Shown: piece by piece, positions 31,984 through 42,200 of the stretch
How the letters are laid out: each line of letters begins with the position of its first letter
How positions within the stretch are numbered: position 1 is the first letter of the stretch
Notes under the pieces: generated by a model
Databases searched by the model: none
Seen by the model: the letters and a program-made list of their open reading frames with translations, nothing else
Told to the model about the DNA's origin: nothing
Assembly (NCBI GenBank): GCA_037127315.1
Contig: JBBBDQ010000225.1
Location: forward strand, 51,001-115,000
Length of the DNA: 64,000 nt
Direction of reading: 5' to 3'
Source: Ascarosepion bandense
Taxonomy: Eukaryota; Mollusca; Cephalopoda; Sepiida; Sepiidae
Program-made: the position numbers and the translations under genes

Positions 31984-32207
31984 TTACACCTGTTCAATAG
32001 ACGTGAATGGAGTGTGAACCAGGCGATAGTTTAGTCTATCTACTCTAATTGAAAAAAAAAAAACAGAAGAAAAAAGAAAACCGGAAACCACATCCTAAAC
32101 AGGGAACAAGGGATGAGCCTCTACACCTGTTCAATAGACGTGGGTGGAGTGTGAACCAGGGGATAGTTTAGTCTATCTACTCCAATTGAAAAAGAAGAAA
32201 AAAAAAA
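31984..32207 (-). repeat. Two partial copies of the SINE-like head unit, inverted
   Basis: Contains cctgttcaatagacgt and gatagtttagtctatctact twice, about 115 bp apart and separated by an A-rich tract, in the opposite orientation to 31056-31262. The LINE-like tail is absent. With the insertion at 31056 it makes an inverted repeat inside element A. Confidence 0.85.
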
Positions 32208-32364
32208 GGTAACGGTGGTAAGTTAACTAAGTTCGATCAAAGAAATTTCTTTGAAAAACAGTAAAAAATACTCGTTCAAATAACCATCAAACTATTTTAA
32301 AATTTGCTACAAAAAATAAAACAAAATAAAATCAATGCCAAATTATAATTTAGTTTTAAGAATA

Positions 32365-32480
32365 TAAATCCTCTCTCTCTCACTTCTTTGGAGGATGTTG
32401 AATAACTAAATCCTCCTCTCTTTCCTTTGGAGGATGTAAGATAACTAAATCCTCTCTCTCTCTCTCTTTCTTTAGGATGT
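32365..32480 (+). repeat. CT-rich tandem repeat, three units of about 45 bp
   Basis: The unit is aaatcctctctctc, ctttggaggatg, then taactaaatc. It lies between gag and the zinc-knuckle region of element A. Confidence 0.85.
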
Positions 32481-32492
32481 GAGAGAGCTAAT

Positions 32493-33093
32493 TTGTTTTT
32501 GGAATATGTATTTCCGGATTATCAAGCAAAAAGTGAAATACTAGAGAAGAATAAACAAAAACTTCTGAAGCCATGTTTTGTTTGCGGTGAACTACACTGG
32601 TACAGATATTGTGATTTTAGGAATAAAAAATGTTTCAACTGTAAAAGAATGAGACATAAAAACATGCATTGCAGGTCAAGAAACAAAGACAATAAAATAA
32701 GAAAATTAAAGACCAACAAGGTAAAAGATGGAATAACCAGAAAATTTGTTACTGTCGAAATAAGTAATAAAAATGCAACTTGACACGAGTTTGGATTTAT
32801 CTATCATAAAATTGCATACGTGGAAGAAGTTGGAGAAACCAACTTTAATGAAAACAAAGAGAATCACGAGGTCAGTGACAGGAGAAAAAATACAATTTAT
32901 TGGAGAATTTGTTACAAACGTCATGTTAAATAAAAAAATGCAAAAAGCTAAACTATTTGTCATAGAAAATAACACAAACTTACTTGGTACAAATTGGATA
33001 ACAGAATTTCAATTATGGGATCTGCCAATAAATTCTTTGTTACAAGGTAGAAAGTTTAAACACCAAAGCCCAAAAATTAATAAAGAAACTTAA
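32493..33093 (+). pseudogene. Element A nucleocapsid zinc knuckles and protease
   Basis: The frame at 32493-32783 has two zinc-knuckle-like motifs: CFVCGELHWYRYC (one residue shorter than the canonical CX2CX4HX4C) and CFNCKRMRHKNMHC (canonical). The next frame, 32773-33093, carries LDTSLDLSII where a retropepsin has LDTGS-type residues, and later NLLGTNWI, like the conserved LLG-x-DWL block. The two frames differ by +1 and overlap by 11 bases. Given the decay elsewhere this is more likely an indel than programmed frameshifting. Confidence 0.8.
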
Positions 33094-33099
33094 GGAAAC

Positions 33100-34072
33100 A
33101 TTTCGTACCGTTTTTTCTCCAGGTTTGGGAACGTGTGCCAAGATGGAGGCAAAATTCCAGCTAAAAGAAAACACTCAGGCGGTGTTCAAAAAGAAAAGGA
33201 ATGTGCCATTTGCCTCAATTGAACAGATAAATAAAGAATTAGACAGATTAGAGAAAACTGGTGGACTTAAAAAAGTTGAGTAGAGTAAATGGGTGACATC
33301 GACGGTATACATGAAAAAAAGTCTAAAGAAATTCATGTTTGTGCTGATTTTTTGACGGGTTTGAACACGGCACTCAAAGATTATAATTATCTCCTACAAA
33401 CAGCAGAAGAAATATTTGCAAAACTAAACAGAGGCACAATATTTTCGAAGATAGACTTCAGTGATGCATATCTGCAAATACCAGTAGAAAAAGAAATGTC
33501 AACACTTTTGTGTATAAACACAAATTGGGGTCTGTATAAATTTAACAGACTACCTTTTGGGATCAAGGTTGTGCCCGCCATTTTCCAGCAAGTAATGGAT
33601 TCAATGTTGAGGGGGTTTAGATTTTGCCATAGCATATCTGGATGACATCCTCATTGAGAAGTACAAGTATAGTAGAACATGTGGAACATGTCAATGCAGT
33701 AGTTACAAGAATACAGGAATTTGGATTTAAACTCAAGGAAAGCAAATGTGAGTATTTTATGGAGAAAGTAAAATATCTGGAGCAGATAATCAATAAGAAT
33801 GGTAGAAGGCCAGACCCAGAGTGAGCAGCAGCTATAAAGACATGCCAGCTCTGTATGATATTGCCACATTACAAAGTTTTTTGGGATTAGCAAATTATTA
33901 CCAAATATATATCCCTAAAATGTATGATCTGCAGGCACCATTAAATGATTTCTTGAAGAAAGGAAAACTTTGGAAATGGACTAATGCATGCCAGAAAGCA
34001 TTTGAAAAGATAAAGGAAGTGGTAACCTCAGAATTATTTTTAACCTACTACCCTACTACAACCCGAATTTAG
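33100..34072 (+). pseudogene. Element A reverse transcriptase
   Basis: Broken frames read FSKIDFSDAYLQIPV (first catalytic Asp), YKFNRLPFGIK, AYLDD (catalytic Asp pair, about 33630-33650, in another frame), then TLQSFLGLANYYQIYIP and the connection to RNase H. A TAG near 33281 and at least two frameshifts separate the parts. The order and motifs are those of Ty3/gypsy RT. Confidence 0.88.
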
Positions 34073-34079
34073 AGATCAT

Positions 34080-34380
34080 AGTAGCTTCCAGAGCACTACT
34101 TCCGGCTGAGAAGAATTACTCTAAGATAGAGAAAGAGGCGCTAGGAATAATATTTGTGGTAGTGAAATTTTACCATTTTGTTCATGGTTGACATTTTAAG
34201 CTACAAACTGATCATAAACCTCTAATTTCGATTTTTGGGTTGAAAAAGAGTTTGCCAAAGCATACAGCCAACCGATTACAGAGATTGGGTATAATACTGC
34301 TAAATTATAACTTCAGGATGGAGTACATACCATCGAATAAATTTGGCTATGCTGATGGGCTGTCCAGAAATGAGTGAACC
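34080..34380 (+). pseudogene. Element A RNase H
   Basis: Frames read YSKIEKEALGIIF, LQTDHKPLISIFG and YADGLSRNE, which correspond to the Glu and Asp blocks of gypsy RNase H. It is frameshifted between blocks. Confidence 0.78.
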
Positions 34381-34619
34381 ATTAGAAGACACAGTAATTG
34401 CCTCACTGAAGTCAGAAGAAGAGCTGAAATTTATTGTGTGTAATGCAGTTCGAGAACTTCTGTTAACTCTAGAAAAAATAAAAGAAGAAGCCACCAGGGG
34501 CAAGTATACCTTGAAAATAAAAGAAAACATAGCCGAGAGGGACCAGTACACAACAAATGTTTTTTCACTTTGCGATACAGTATTGTTATACTGAGAATGT
34601 GTGGTGATTCCATACACAC

Positions 34620-35683
34620 TGCAAAAGTAAATACTACAGGATTTTCATACTGGTCATCTGGGCAACACCAGGAAGAAGAGTGTAATGCGAAGTTTTGTAT
34701 TTTGGCCGAATATGGACAGGGACATTGAGAACGCAGTGGCAAAATGTAAAGGCTGTGCCTTAGCTGCAAAGGCATCCCCAATAAAATTTAATCCCTGGCC
34801 AAAAACAGTCCTACCATGGTCTAGGTTACATGTGGATTTTGCAGGTCCACTGAATGGATGCCATCAAATCATAGTAGCGGATAGTTTTTCGAAATGGCCT
34901 GAGATACAAAGGATAAGAAAACTGATGATGCAAAGTACTAAAAACTTCCTGCTGGAATTGTTCGCAAGGTTTGGTGTCGTAGACACAATTGTGACGAACA
35001 ATGGAAGTCAATTTACGTCAAAACAATTTAAAGATTTCTGCAAGGAATACAATGTTGAATATGTTACCACAGCTCCTTATCACCCAAGATCAAATGGGTT
35101 AGCTGGAAAATTTGTGGACACCCTAAAAAGAGCTTTAAAGAAAGTTAGGGAAATACCTGCAGACGAAGCCCTACAGAAGTTTCTACAGGTATACAGAATT
35201 ACCCTAAATAATGGAACACCAGCCTCACAATCGCCAGCTGAGGTGATGTTTGCACATCGGGTAAAATCTGTCTTCGACAAATTACTACCAAAAAAGACAA
35301 AGCCAGGTAGAGAAAAATTTATTCAAGTAAAAAAATACAATCTTGGTGAAAAAGTATACTTTAATAACTACAAACAGAATAAATCGTTCTGGGAGATTGG
35401 AAAAATAGAAAAGTGGATTGGCAATATGATGTACTTGATGAAAGGTGAAAAATTCATGTGCAGACGGCACAATAACCAGATCAGACAATGCTCTTCAGAT
35501 GTGGTTGACAGCGGTCCCACGGAAGAAACGCTGATGGAGGTGATTTTTGATATGTTTGATCTACCAATGCCAGCAATGATTTTACCTGAGGTATGCCGAT
35601 CCAGGAGGAAAAGAAAAGCAACTAATCATTTAAAAGTGGATCCAAAATGTAGGAGATACACTACGATGTTGCTAAAAAATTGA
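34620..35683 (+). pseudogene. Element A integrase with two altered catalytic residues
   Basis: The longest frame, 34685-35683 (332 codons), contains CKGCALAAKA (cysteine half of the HHCC zinc finger; the histidine half lies upstream out of frame), LHVDFAGPL (Asp51 of this frame, first catalytic Asp), IVTNNGSQF where the family has TDNG (Asn105 in place of the second Asp) and PYHPRSNGLAGKF where the family has a Glu two residues after the NG-x block (Gly141). Two of the three D,D,E residues are therefore lost although the frame is open. The C-terminal part holds an AEVMFAHR block and a basic tail. Confidence 0.9.
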
Positions 35684-35752
35684 AGCATATTTTTTCTTCA
35701 TTTCCTGTAAAAAATAAAAAAAAACTGTTTTACTCCTACGGAGTAAAGATTT

Positions 35753-35761
35753 AGGAGGGGG
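35753..35761 (+). promoter_or_regulatory. Polypurine tract of element A
   Basis: aggaggggg directly precedes the TG of the 3' LTR, the expected plus-strand primer position. Confidence 0.88.
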
Positions 35762-36012
35762 TGTTATGGTGAAACACACCTATTCTATAGTGAATGGACT
35801 CTCCCACCTAATTTAAGTAGGAGTAGTAAGAGTAATGAGAGTCAGTCGATGTTGGACAATAGTAGTTGACAGTCAGTCAAATACGAAAGTAGTCAGCGGC
35901 CTGGCAAGATTACACTGCATAATTACATATTATATTAAGTTTGTACGTCGAACCTATTAGGACCGATTTTAGCACAAATACTAGCCTCCACTGCAAAAAT
36001 AACTCTACAGCA
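35762..36012 (+). repeat. 3' LTR of element A
   Basis: 251 bp, TG to CA. It lacks 10 bp present in the 5' LTR near the middle and is followed by attTT (36013-36017), the right target-site duplication. Confidence 0.94.
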
Positions 36013-36017
36013 ATTTT

Positions 36018-37485
36018 AATATTTCTGGCTATTTAGTGTAACTATCGACTAGATAATATGCTCTGTTTAACAGTTCTGTAAAGTCTGTATGTATTTTGGA
36101 CCATGGCATATCAGTTTTGGCCTAGGTTGAAATTTTATAGCTGGTGACTTTGCTGCCAGAGCACAACCTCTGCATGATTTCACTAAATTTTTAATATCTT
36201 AATTCATTTTTGGCCAATACATATTACACCTCCTTAAGAATTTAATTCTAGAAATTCCTGGAATTCCTATGTGAAATTCTTTTAGCATACATTTTTGCAA
36301 CAATGTTGGTATCACAGTTCTTTCTGTGTACATAAATACATTATTGCATAATAAAAATGCATTATTTCCAGTAATATTTTTTTCTTTACAGTATTGTATT
36401 AATTAATTATTAATTTCATTTTTGACCATAATTGTTGCAATTACTGTATCCTCAAGTGGTTCACAGGATTTTGGTATTTGTCTAGATAATTTGTCTGCAT
36501 GACTTAATTTTTTGAATGGTAAAAACTCTATTTTATAATTATAGTTTAATAGGATAGTTTCCCAGTACTGCAGTCTATTTGCCGTATGTGTGGAAACACA
36601 CTTTTTTGATCCATATATGAAAAATAATGGATGATGGTCTGTCTGTAGTATGAATTCTCTGCCATGTATCAATTTATAGAACTTTTTTGTAGCAAATATG
36701 ATGGCCACTGCTTCCTTTTCTATCTGGCTGTAGCATTTTCAGCTGCTGTTAATGATCTTGAAGCATGAGCTATTGGTTTAATTTTTCCGTCCTCATATTT
36801 TTGTAGTATCACCACTCCAGTACCCAAATCACTCACATCTGATGATGCAAACACAATCTTTAATTTAGGACCCAAATGAGATAGTGACAAGTCCAACATT
36901 AATCTGTTGGAATATGCTTGGTGCTACCTTCCTACCAAAAGGAAGTCAGTTAAATTTGTATGGTCTTGTATGAGTATTAACTGTTAAGTTTTGAGCACTC
37001 TCCATCTACTACTACTTGTAGGTAAGCGTCTGATAGATCCAATTTAGAAAAAAAATTACCACCATTTAATTTCACAAAAATTCCTCTGGACTTGGTAACA
37101 GGTAGTTGTATTGTTTCAAACTTTTATTTAACCCTGTTTAATAATCAGCAAATACACAGATTTTATTATTTCTTTTTTTTAATGTAAATTGTTGGTGATG
37201 CCCATTTAGAATAATCAATTTTTGATATCACACCCAATTTTTTTACTCATTCTAATTCCTTATTAATTGATTCTAAAGCTGCAAAAAAGCACACTCCTTT
37301 TTGGCTTAAATGTCTGTGCTAAATTTGTTTTTACTTCAAATTTACCTTTAGTTTTTTATGCATGTCCCTAGACCATCTGAGAAAACTTCTGGAAAACTTG
37401 TTTTCAATTGATTCTTTAATTTTCAGTTGTCGTATTATTATCACTGGCGGTAACAATATTTATTTTGTTGCAAAAAGAGTTAATT
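36018..37485 (-). pseudogene. Gypsy element B, upstream part: protease-RT junction, RT, RNase H, start of integrase
   Basis: Minus-strand frames read, from 37400 downward, GKFEVKTNLAQTFKPKRSV (start of RT), RT fragments, then 36708-36403 FATKKFYKLIHGREFILQTD and HADKLSRQIP (RNase H), and near 36200-36080 CRGCALAAKSPAIKF (integrase zinc-finger region). The reading stops at element A and resumes at 30026. B resembles A in these blocks, so the two are related subfamilies. No LTR of B was found: the right side ends at a (TA)n tract and the left side fades near 29615. Confidence 0.85.
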
Positions 37486-37486
37486 G

Positions 37487-37488
37487 GA

Positions 37489-37535
<47 letters not shown>

Positions 37536-37592
37536 GTATATCGAGGCAGCAAGTAATTTTCTAAACATATTCTATATATATATATCTATACA

Positions 37593-37650
<58 letters not shown>

Positions 37651-37875
37651 AAAATACATATATACAAATATATCTATACAAACATACATATATACAAATA
37701 AATCTATACAAAAATACATATATACAAATAAATCTATACATATAAATATATAGCTATAAATACATACATATATATAGACATGCATACATAGATATATATC
37801 TAGACATACATGCATATATACAAATATATATATATATATATACATACATACATATATATATACATATACATAAAC
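37487..37875. repeat. TA and TATATACATA-type microsatellite array
   Basis: A long (TA)n run is followed by ATACATATATAC-type imperfect repeats. Open frames over it (TYR/ILE-rich) are artefacts of the repeat. Confidence 0.95.
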
Positions 37876-39282
37876 ATTCACATATACAGATTGTTATGGA
37901 TATAGATAGCCACACACACATCTACACACATATATTGAGATTGGTCTCCACATGGTAACAAGGAGATGATCAGGTGGAAGCCTATAGTCAGTTTTGGATA
38001 GCAGGTCAAGGTTGGTTGACCCAAATGCCATTAGTAACAAATGTCTAGACAGGAAATAGACAGAAGCTAGACATGAAGGTTGCAAAACAGCAGGAGCCAG
38101 AATTCATGCCAAAAATCAAATCACATGGAAAGCAAGATTTTGAAGTTAGTTTACAGACTGAATCTTGAATGAACTAGTCATATTTGCTGGGCACTGATAA
38201 ATGATGAATGAAGGGAAAACACATTTGAGATAATAGCGTAATTTGACCAAATCATCTTAAGCAACTCTGGATAAGAAAAACGAACTTATAAATTCTTATT
38301 TGTTAAAACAAAAAGAAAACGAGGCCAAATTGTTGTTTATCAAGAAAAGGAAGAAAGATAGCGATGAAGATAAAAGAAGAAGCTCTAATATTATTTGTGT
38401 GCTGATTCCTGTTAATTCAAAGAAGCTGTTTATCAAGAAAATAAAAAAAGAAAAGGAAGAAAGATAATGATGAAGATAAAAGAATAAGAGGAGGAAGAGA
38501 GAAAAGAAAAGAAAAGAAAAGACAGTAAGACAAGAGAGAAGGAACTGATTTAAAGATAAGTTATTATATTCTTAGACCCACGTTAGAACACGCATAAACT
38601 TCCACGAATATTATGTTACCACATACACCATACCCCGTGTTATGGTGTATGTGGTACATACCCAGTGTTATAGAATTATATGGTTCTCCCCATTTTTATT
38701 TTGTGTTAATCTTTTGCATTCATATTTGCTTACATTCATTCATATTTATTAATATGTGTTGTAAATTGTTATTCTGATTGCGTTGGGTATCCAAATATGA
38801 GTTTTAAGATTCAGGTCATTGGACATTCTTTCATACTTAAATGTTTTTTTTAAATATTTCATTACTTATTAAAATTTTTATATCAAAATCATCTTGTCTT
38901 GTCGTTCAGCGCATGTGTCAATATTGAAGCAGACCTGGGAAAGATTGCCATTCAATTATAACAATCGAACAACAATATTATTTTATTATTGTTATTTATT
39001 ATTGTCCATTTGTCATGATCTACGACAGGTAGCCTGTATCTGTCCATAGATATGGAAATGTAAATATTCCCGAACTGACGTGTAATCATCTTGATGGTTA
39101 TTGTCGAGACAGGCACATGACAATATTTATCTATACAAACATACATATATGCATATATATCAGCATGCAGTGTGGGCATAGAAGAATCCAGAGGAGCATC
39201 CTGTGCATACAGTGTTAGGACAACTCTCTAAGAGAGCTCTAAATACATATGTATATAAATACATATAGAGCAAATATAAGAA
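37876..39282. other. Unassigned sequence between microsatellites
   Basis: No gene recognised. 38280-38540 is purine-rich on the plus strand. 38613-38659 is a hairpin with arms of about 19 bp (accacatacaccata and its complement) and an 8-base loop. The 39120-39180 part is microsatellite-like. Confidence 0.4.
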
Positions 39283-39397
39283 AAATTAAGGCAGACATGT
39301 TATTTCATTGTAAATCGGAAGTATGGGTCTATTTCAGGTGAACCATCATCAGCTTCTGTCTTTATTTTACAAAGGATTTTACACAAATCTTGTAACT
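39283..39397 (-). repeat. Hammerhead-bearing repeat Rb, copy 1
   Basis: It shares ttaaggcaga, gttatttca, taaatcggaagta and acaaaggattttacac with copies at 39440-39556 (opposite orientation) and 60620-60740 (same orientation). Copies 1 and 2 face each other over about 42 bp, so a transcript through both would fold into a long imperfect hairpin. Confidence 0.88.
39316..39358 (-). ncRNA. Hammerhead ribozyme, family Rb copy 1 (core intact)
   Basis: Minus-strand order: CAGAAG (helix I), CUGAUGA, short helix II around loop UUCA, GAAA, helix III ending UA, then CUUCCG (helix I). Helix I pairs at 5 of 6 positions. The invariant CUGANGA and GAAA boxes and the U-A before the predicted cleavage site are present. 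Helix II keeps only two G-C pairs and helix III is weak, so activity is doubtful. Comparison with the other two copies supports a common hammerhead ancestor. Confidence 0.68.
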
Positions 39398-39439
39398 TAG
39401 ATCACTGGTGCCCTTTCCACAAGAATTTACTTGGGCAAC

Positions 39440-39556
39440 CAGATTCGTGTAAAATCCTTTGTAAAATAAAGACGAAAACTGATGATGGTTCGCCCAAAAT
39501 AGGCCATACTTCTGATTTACCATGAAATAACGTGTCTGCCTTAATTTTTCTTATAT
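39440..39556 (+). repeat. Hammerhead-bearing repeat Rb, copy 2 (inverted relative to copy 1)
   Basis: Contains the hammerhead segment 39473-39514 on the plus strand: CUGAUGA is intact and helix II has the loop UUCG, but the GAAA box reads AAAA (G12 changed) and helix I has mismatches. It is a decayed ribozyme. Confidence 0.82.
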
Positions 39557-39606
39557 ACATATATATATATGTATAAAAACATATATATATATACATAACT
39601 ATACAA

Positions 39607-39647
<41 letters not shown>

Positions 39648-39648
<1 letters not shown>

Positions 39649-40032
39649 TAGCAGTATAGCCCAGCGTCGCTCGGGTGTAATGAAAGCTTCAAAACTAATC
39701 CATGGTGCTAGAGCTCAGACTCTTTGGACATTGGCACAAAAGACTAAAAAGCAATAGTTGTTTCCAGTTAAAGCGAAACCGTAGACTGAAAGAAAAATGA
39801 ATGGATGTCAGTCAAATTTTGATTCCTGGTATCGATATCAAATCAGTTTTTTTCGTCGTAAACTTAATTTTGAAGACTAGATAAGTCCTCTGAGTAAATG
39901 GTATCATGGCTGAGACTAAGAACTGCAATTATACCTACTTAGAGCCAAACCCAAAGCAAAAACTAAATTTAAAAGTCTGAAAAAAGTCGAGGCATACTGG
40001 CAGATAAACAGACACACACACAAATATCTTGC

Positions 40033-40082
<50 letters not shown>

Positions 40083-40394
40083 ATTTTCTGCACCATTGTA
40101 AGAACTGCAACCTTGAAAATTGTGAATATCGTTTCTTATGTCTTTGTCTATGAGTGTATCAAATTGGATTAAAATCGGACCACTCCTTCTATAACGCAAT
40201 TTTTTTGATTATCGATTTTTTATATTTATCGGGGATACCTTGATACAAAACCTAGCTAAGAACACTCGCAGATACTTATAGTACAACATGTGTAAATTTT
40301 CAAGACAATCGGTTCAGCCATTTCGGAGTCTATAGGTAACAGACACACAGACACACACACATAGACAAAGTTCCATTTATAAATAAGTTTAGAT
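39648..40394 (+). mobile_element. Repeat family Rx, copy 2 (full length)
   Basis: Runs from ctagcagtatagccca to aataagtttagata with an internal (TA)n run at about 40034-40078. It is the best full-length partner for judging the changes in copy 4. No protein frame. (TA)n runs flank both ends. Confidence 0.9.
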
Positions 40395-40727
40395 ATATAT
40401 ACATATATACATCAATGCATATATACATTATCTATATATACATATGTCTATACATATATCTATGCATACATACATATATACATATATAAATATGCATACA
40501 TATGAATATAAACATATCTATGTATACACCTCGGCGTGGTGTAATGTCTCGCAAGAATCTATTACAACTGAGTAGTGAATTCGATCTTCACTGAGTGCCC
40601 CATACTTTTGGCCTTGTGCCACATATAAGCAGCACTTGAAAAATAAGCTATATAAACATTTAGATATATATGTATGCATACATGCATATATATCTATACA
40701 TACATATATATATATATATATATACCT

Positions 40728-40767
<40 letters not shown>

Positions 40768-41273
40768 GCATACGTACATAGATATGCATATCTATGCAAA
40801 CATATATGCATATATATATATCACTATGTACATACATATGTAAATGTATATCCATACATATATATATACATACATACATATGTACATATATATCTGTACA
40901 TACATATATATCTGTACATATATATATGCATAACTATATGTATATATAAATATATATATATATATAAAAATATACATACATATATATACATATATATACA
41001 TACAGATATTTGCATATGCATGTATACATACATATACACATATATATATACATGCATACAAATATATAAATACGTACATAGAAACCTATATATATATATA
41101 CATATAAACTTATACATTTACATGTATATAAATATATAAATACAGTTATTTGCATACATACATATATGTATATAAATACATATTTATATATATATATATA
41201 TATATATACATTATATAAATGAATATACATATATATATACATTTACATATCTATCTATCTATCTATCTATCTA

Positions 41274-41312
<39 letters not shown>
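40395..41312. repeat. TATACATA-type microsatellite array with TATC run
   Basis: Nearly 0.9 kb of imperfect TA/TACA repeats, with a (CTAT)n run near 41252 and a less repetitive island at 40520-40660. All long open frames here, on both strands, are repeat artefacts. Confidence 0.93.
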
Positions 41313-41314
<2 letters not shown>

Positions 41315-41332
41315 GATATTTTTAAAACATAT

Positions 41333-41527
41333 ATTGTTAAATATATTAGACAACAAATGTCCATTATGTTTAATCACGAGCCGCTATAAACATCATATTT
41401 TGGCTTTAATTTCAGGTAAAATAAAAACAAACTTTTCCAACATTTGTATATTTCTTTATTATGCTGGTTCTAAGCTTTCAGCTCATATGAGCTATATTCA
41501 GAGTATATATACGATTTTATCTTGTGT
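41333..41527 (+). repeat. Repeat Ra, copy 1 (left arm of an inverted pair)
   Basis: Contains tccaacatttgtatatttct, ggttctaagctttcagctca and acgattttatcttgtgt. It is matched in reverse complement by 41530-41765, and other copies lie at 46140-46316 and 59351-59440. The two arms meet at a perfect 17-bp palindrome (41511-41527 with 41530-41546). Confidence 0.85.
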
Positions 41528-41529
41528 TG

Positions 41530-41765
41530 ACACAAGATAAAATCGTCACTGATGGTGGATGTTTTTATGTTAACATCCTTGTGACCTCTCTGAAGATGGC
41601 TCATGTAAGCCAAAAGCTTAGAACAAACTTAATAAAAAATTATCCAAATGTTGGAGAATTTTTGTCTTTATTTTCATTTGAAATTAAAGCCAAAATACGA
41701 TGTTTAGAACGGCTCATGATTAAACATAATAGACATTCATTTTCTCTTATATTTAATAGCATATG
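41530..41765 (-). repeat. Repeat Ra, copy 2 (right arm of the inverted pair)
   Basis: Reverse complement of the copy-1 sequence, with about 60 bp more near the centre (tgatggtggatgttttta) that copy 1 lacks. A CUGAAGA box, a stem and an AAAA box resemble a hammerhead core, but helices I and III are absent. Confidence 0.82.
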
Positions 41766-41836
41766 TTTAGAAAATATCTATATGTATATATATATATATA
41801 TATACACTTATATATATATCTATATATATATATATA

Positions 41837-41895
41837 AAGTCATCCGCAGACAGATCTGTTTCGCTGTATCACAGCTCATCAGTACGGTTAGACTC
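41837..41895 (-). ncRNA. Hammerhead ribozyme (type I layout), complete core and helices
   Basis: Minus-strand RNA order: GAGUCUAACCGUA (helix I, 5' strand), CUGAUGA (41882-41876), helix II GCUGU-GAU-ACAGC (41875-41863), GAA (41862-41860), helix III ACAG-AU-CUGU, C at 41849 as the residue before cleavage, then UGCGGAUGACUU (helix I, 3' strand). Helix I has five pairs next to the core (one G-U), an internal loop, and four to five more pairs (AGUC with GACU). All invariant core residues are present. The very short helix III is typical of metazoan retroelement hammerheads, which often work as dimers. Confidence 0.9.
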
Positions 41896-42141
41896 TGATT
41901 GCTTTTAACCCAGGATTGAAACCCGACCGAATTGGCGTCAGTCGGTGATTCTACTACTGGGCTATGGGTGCTCAGTAGAAGAAAGCAGACTTTTTAGTGT
42001 GTATATTATCATTATACACACCCAATAGCCAGAGTGCTCTAATTCATTACGGAATGAGCGATGCGTACATGCCAGAGTAGCTACTGTTTTTCAAAGTCTA
42101 CCATTCTTCCAGAGTGCTCAATCAGGGTGTGAGAGCGTAAA

Positions 42142-42200
42142 TAGTCATCCGCAGACAGATCTGTTTTGCTGTATCACAGCTCATCAGTAGGGTTAGACTC
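42142..42200 (-). ncRNA. Hammerhead ribozyme, second copy, G12 mutated
   Basis: Same layout as 41837-41895. CUGAUGA (42187-42181), helix II and helix III are unchanged, but the GAAA box reads AAAA, which removes the G12 residue used as general base, and one helix I pair is lost. It should not cleave. Confidence 0.87.

Larger units (their letters stand above)
30032..36012 (+). mobile_element. Ty3/gypsy LTR retrotransposon A, complete but decayed
   Basis: Bounded by LTRs of 261 and 251 bp that start TGTTATGG and end in CA, with a 5-bp ATTTT duplication. Order: 5' LTR, leader with tandem repeats, gag, zinc-knuckle region, protease, RT, RNase H, integrase, polypurine tract, 3' LTR: the gypsy order. 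The two LTRs differ at about 22 aligned positions by eye (around 9 percent), mostly transitions, plus a 10-bp deletion, so the insertion is old. Stops and frameshifts break every gene. It lies inside the integrase of the opposite-strand element B and has itself received a SINE-like insertion. Confidence 0.95.

Noticed and set aside
32773..32783. 11-base overlap of gag-side and protease frames in element A as programmed frameshifting
   Set aside because: The element is old and has many random shifts; no slippery site or downstream structure is evident.
40395..41312. Long Tyr/Ile-rich open reading frames on both strands (for example 167 codons at 40636-41139)
   Set aside because: They are translations of TATA/TACA microsatellites and occur in several frames at once.
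41530..41765. Hammerhead-like boxes in repeat Ra (CUGAAGA, a 7-bp stem, AAAA or GAAA)
   Set aside because: Helices I and III cannot be formed from the neighbouring sequence in any of the copies, so a ribozyme call is not supported.
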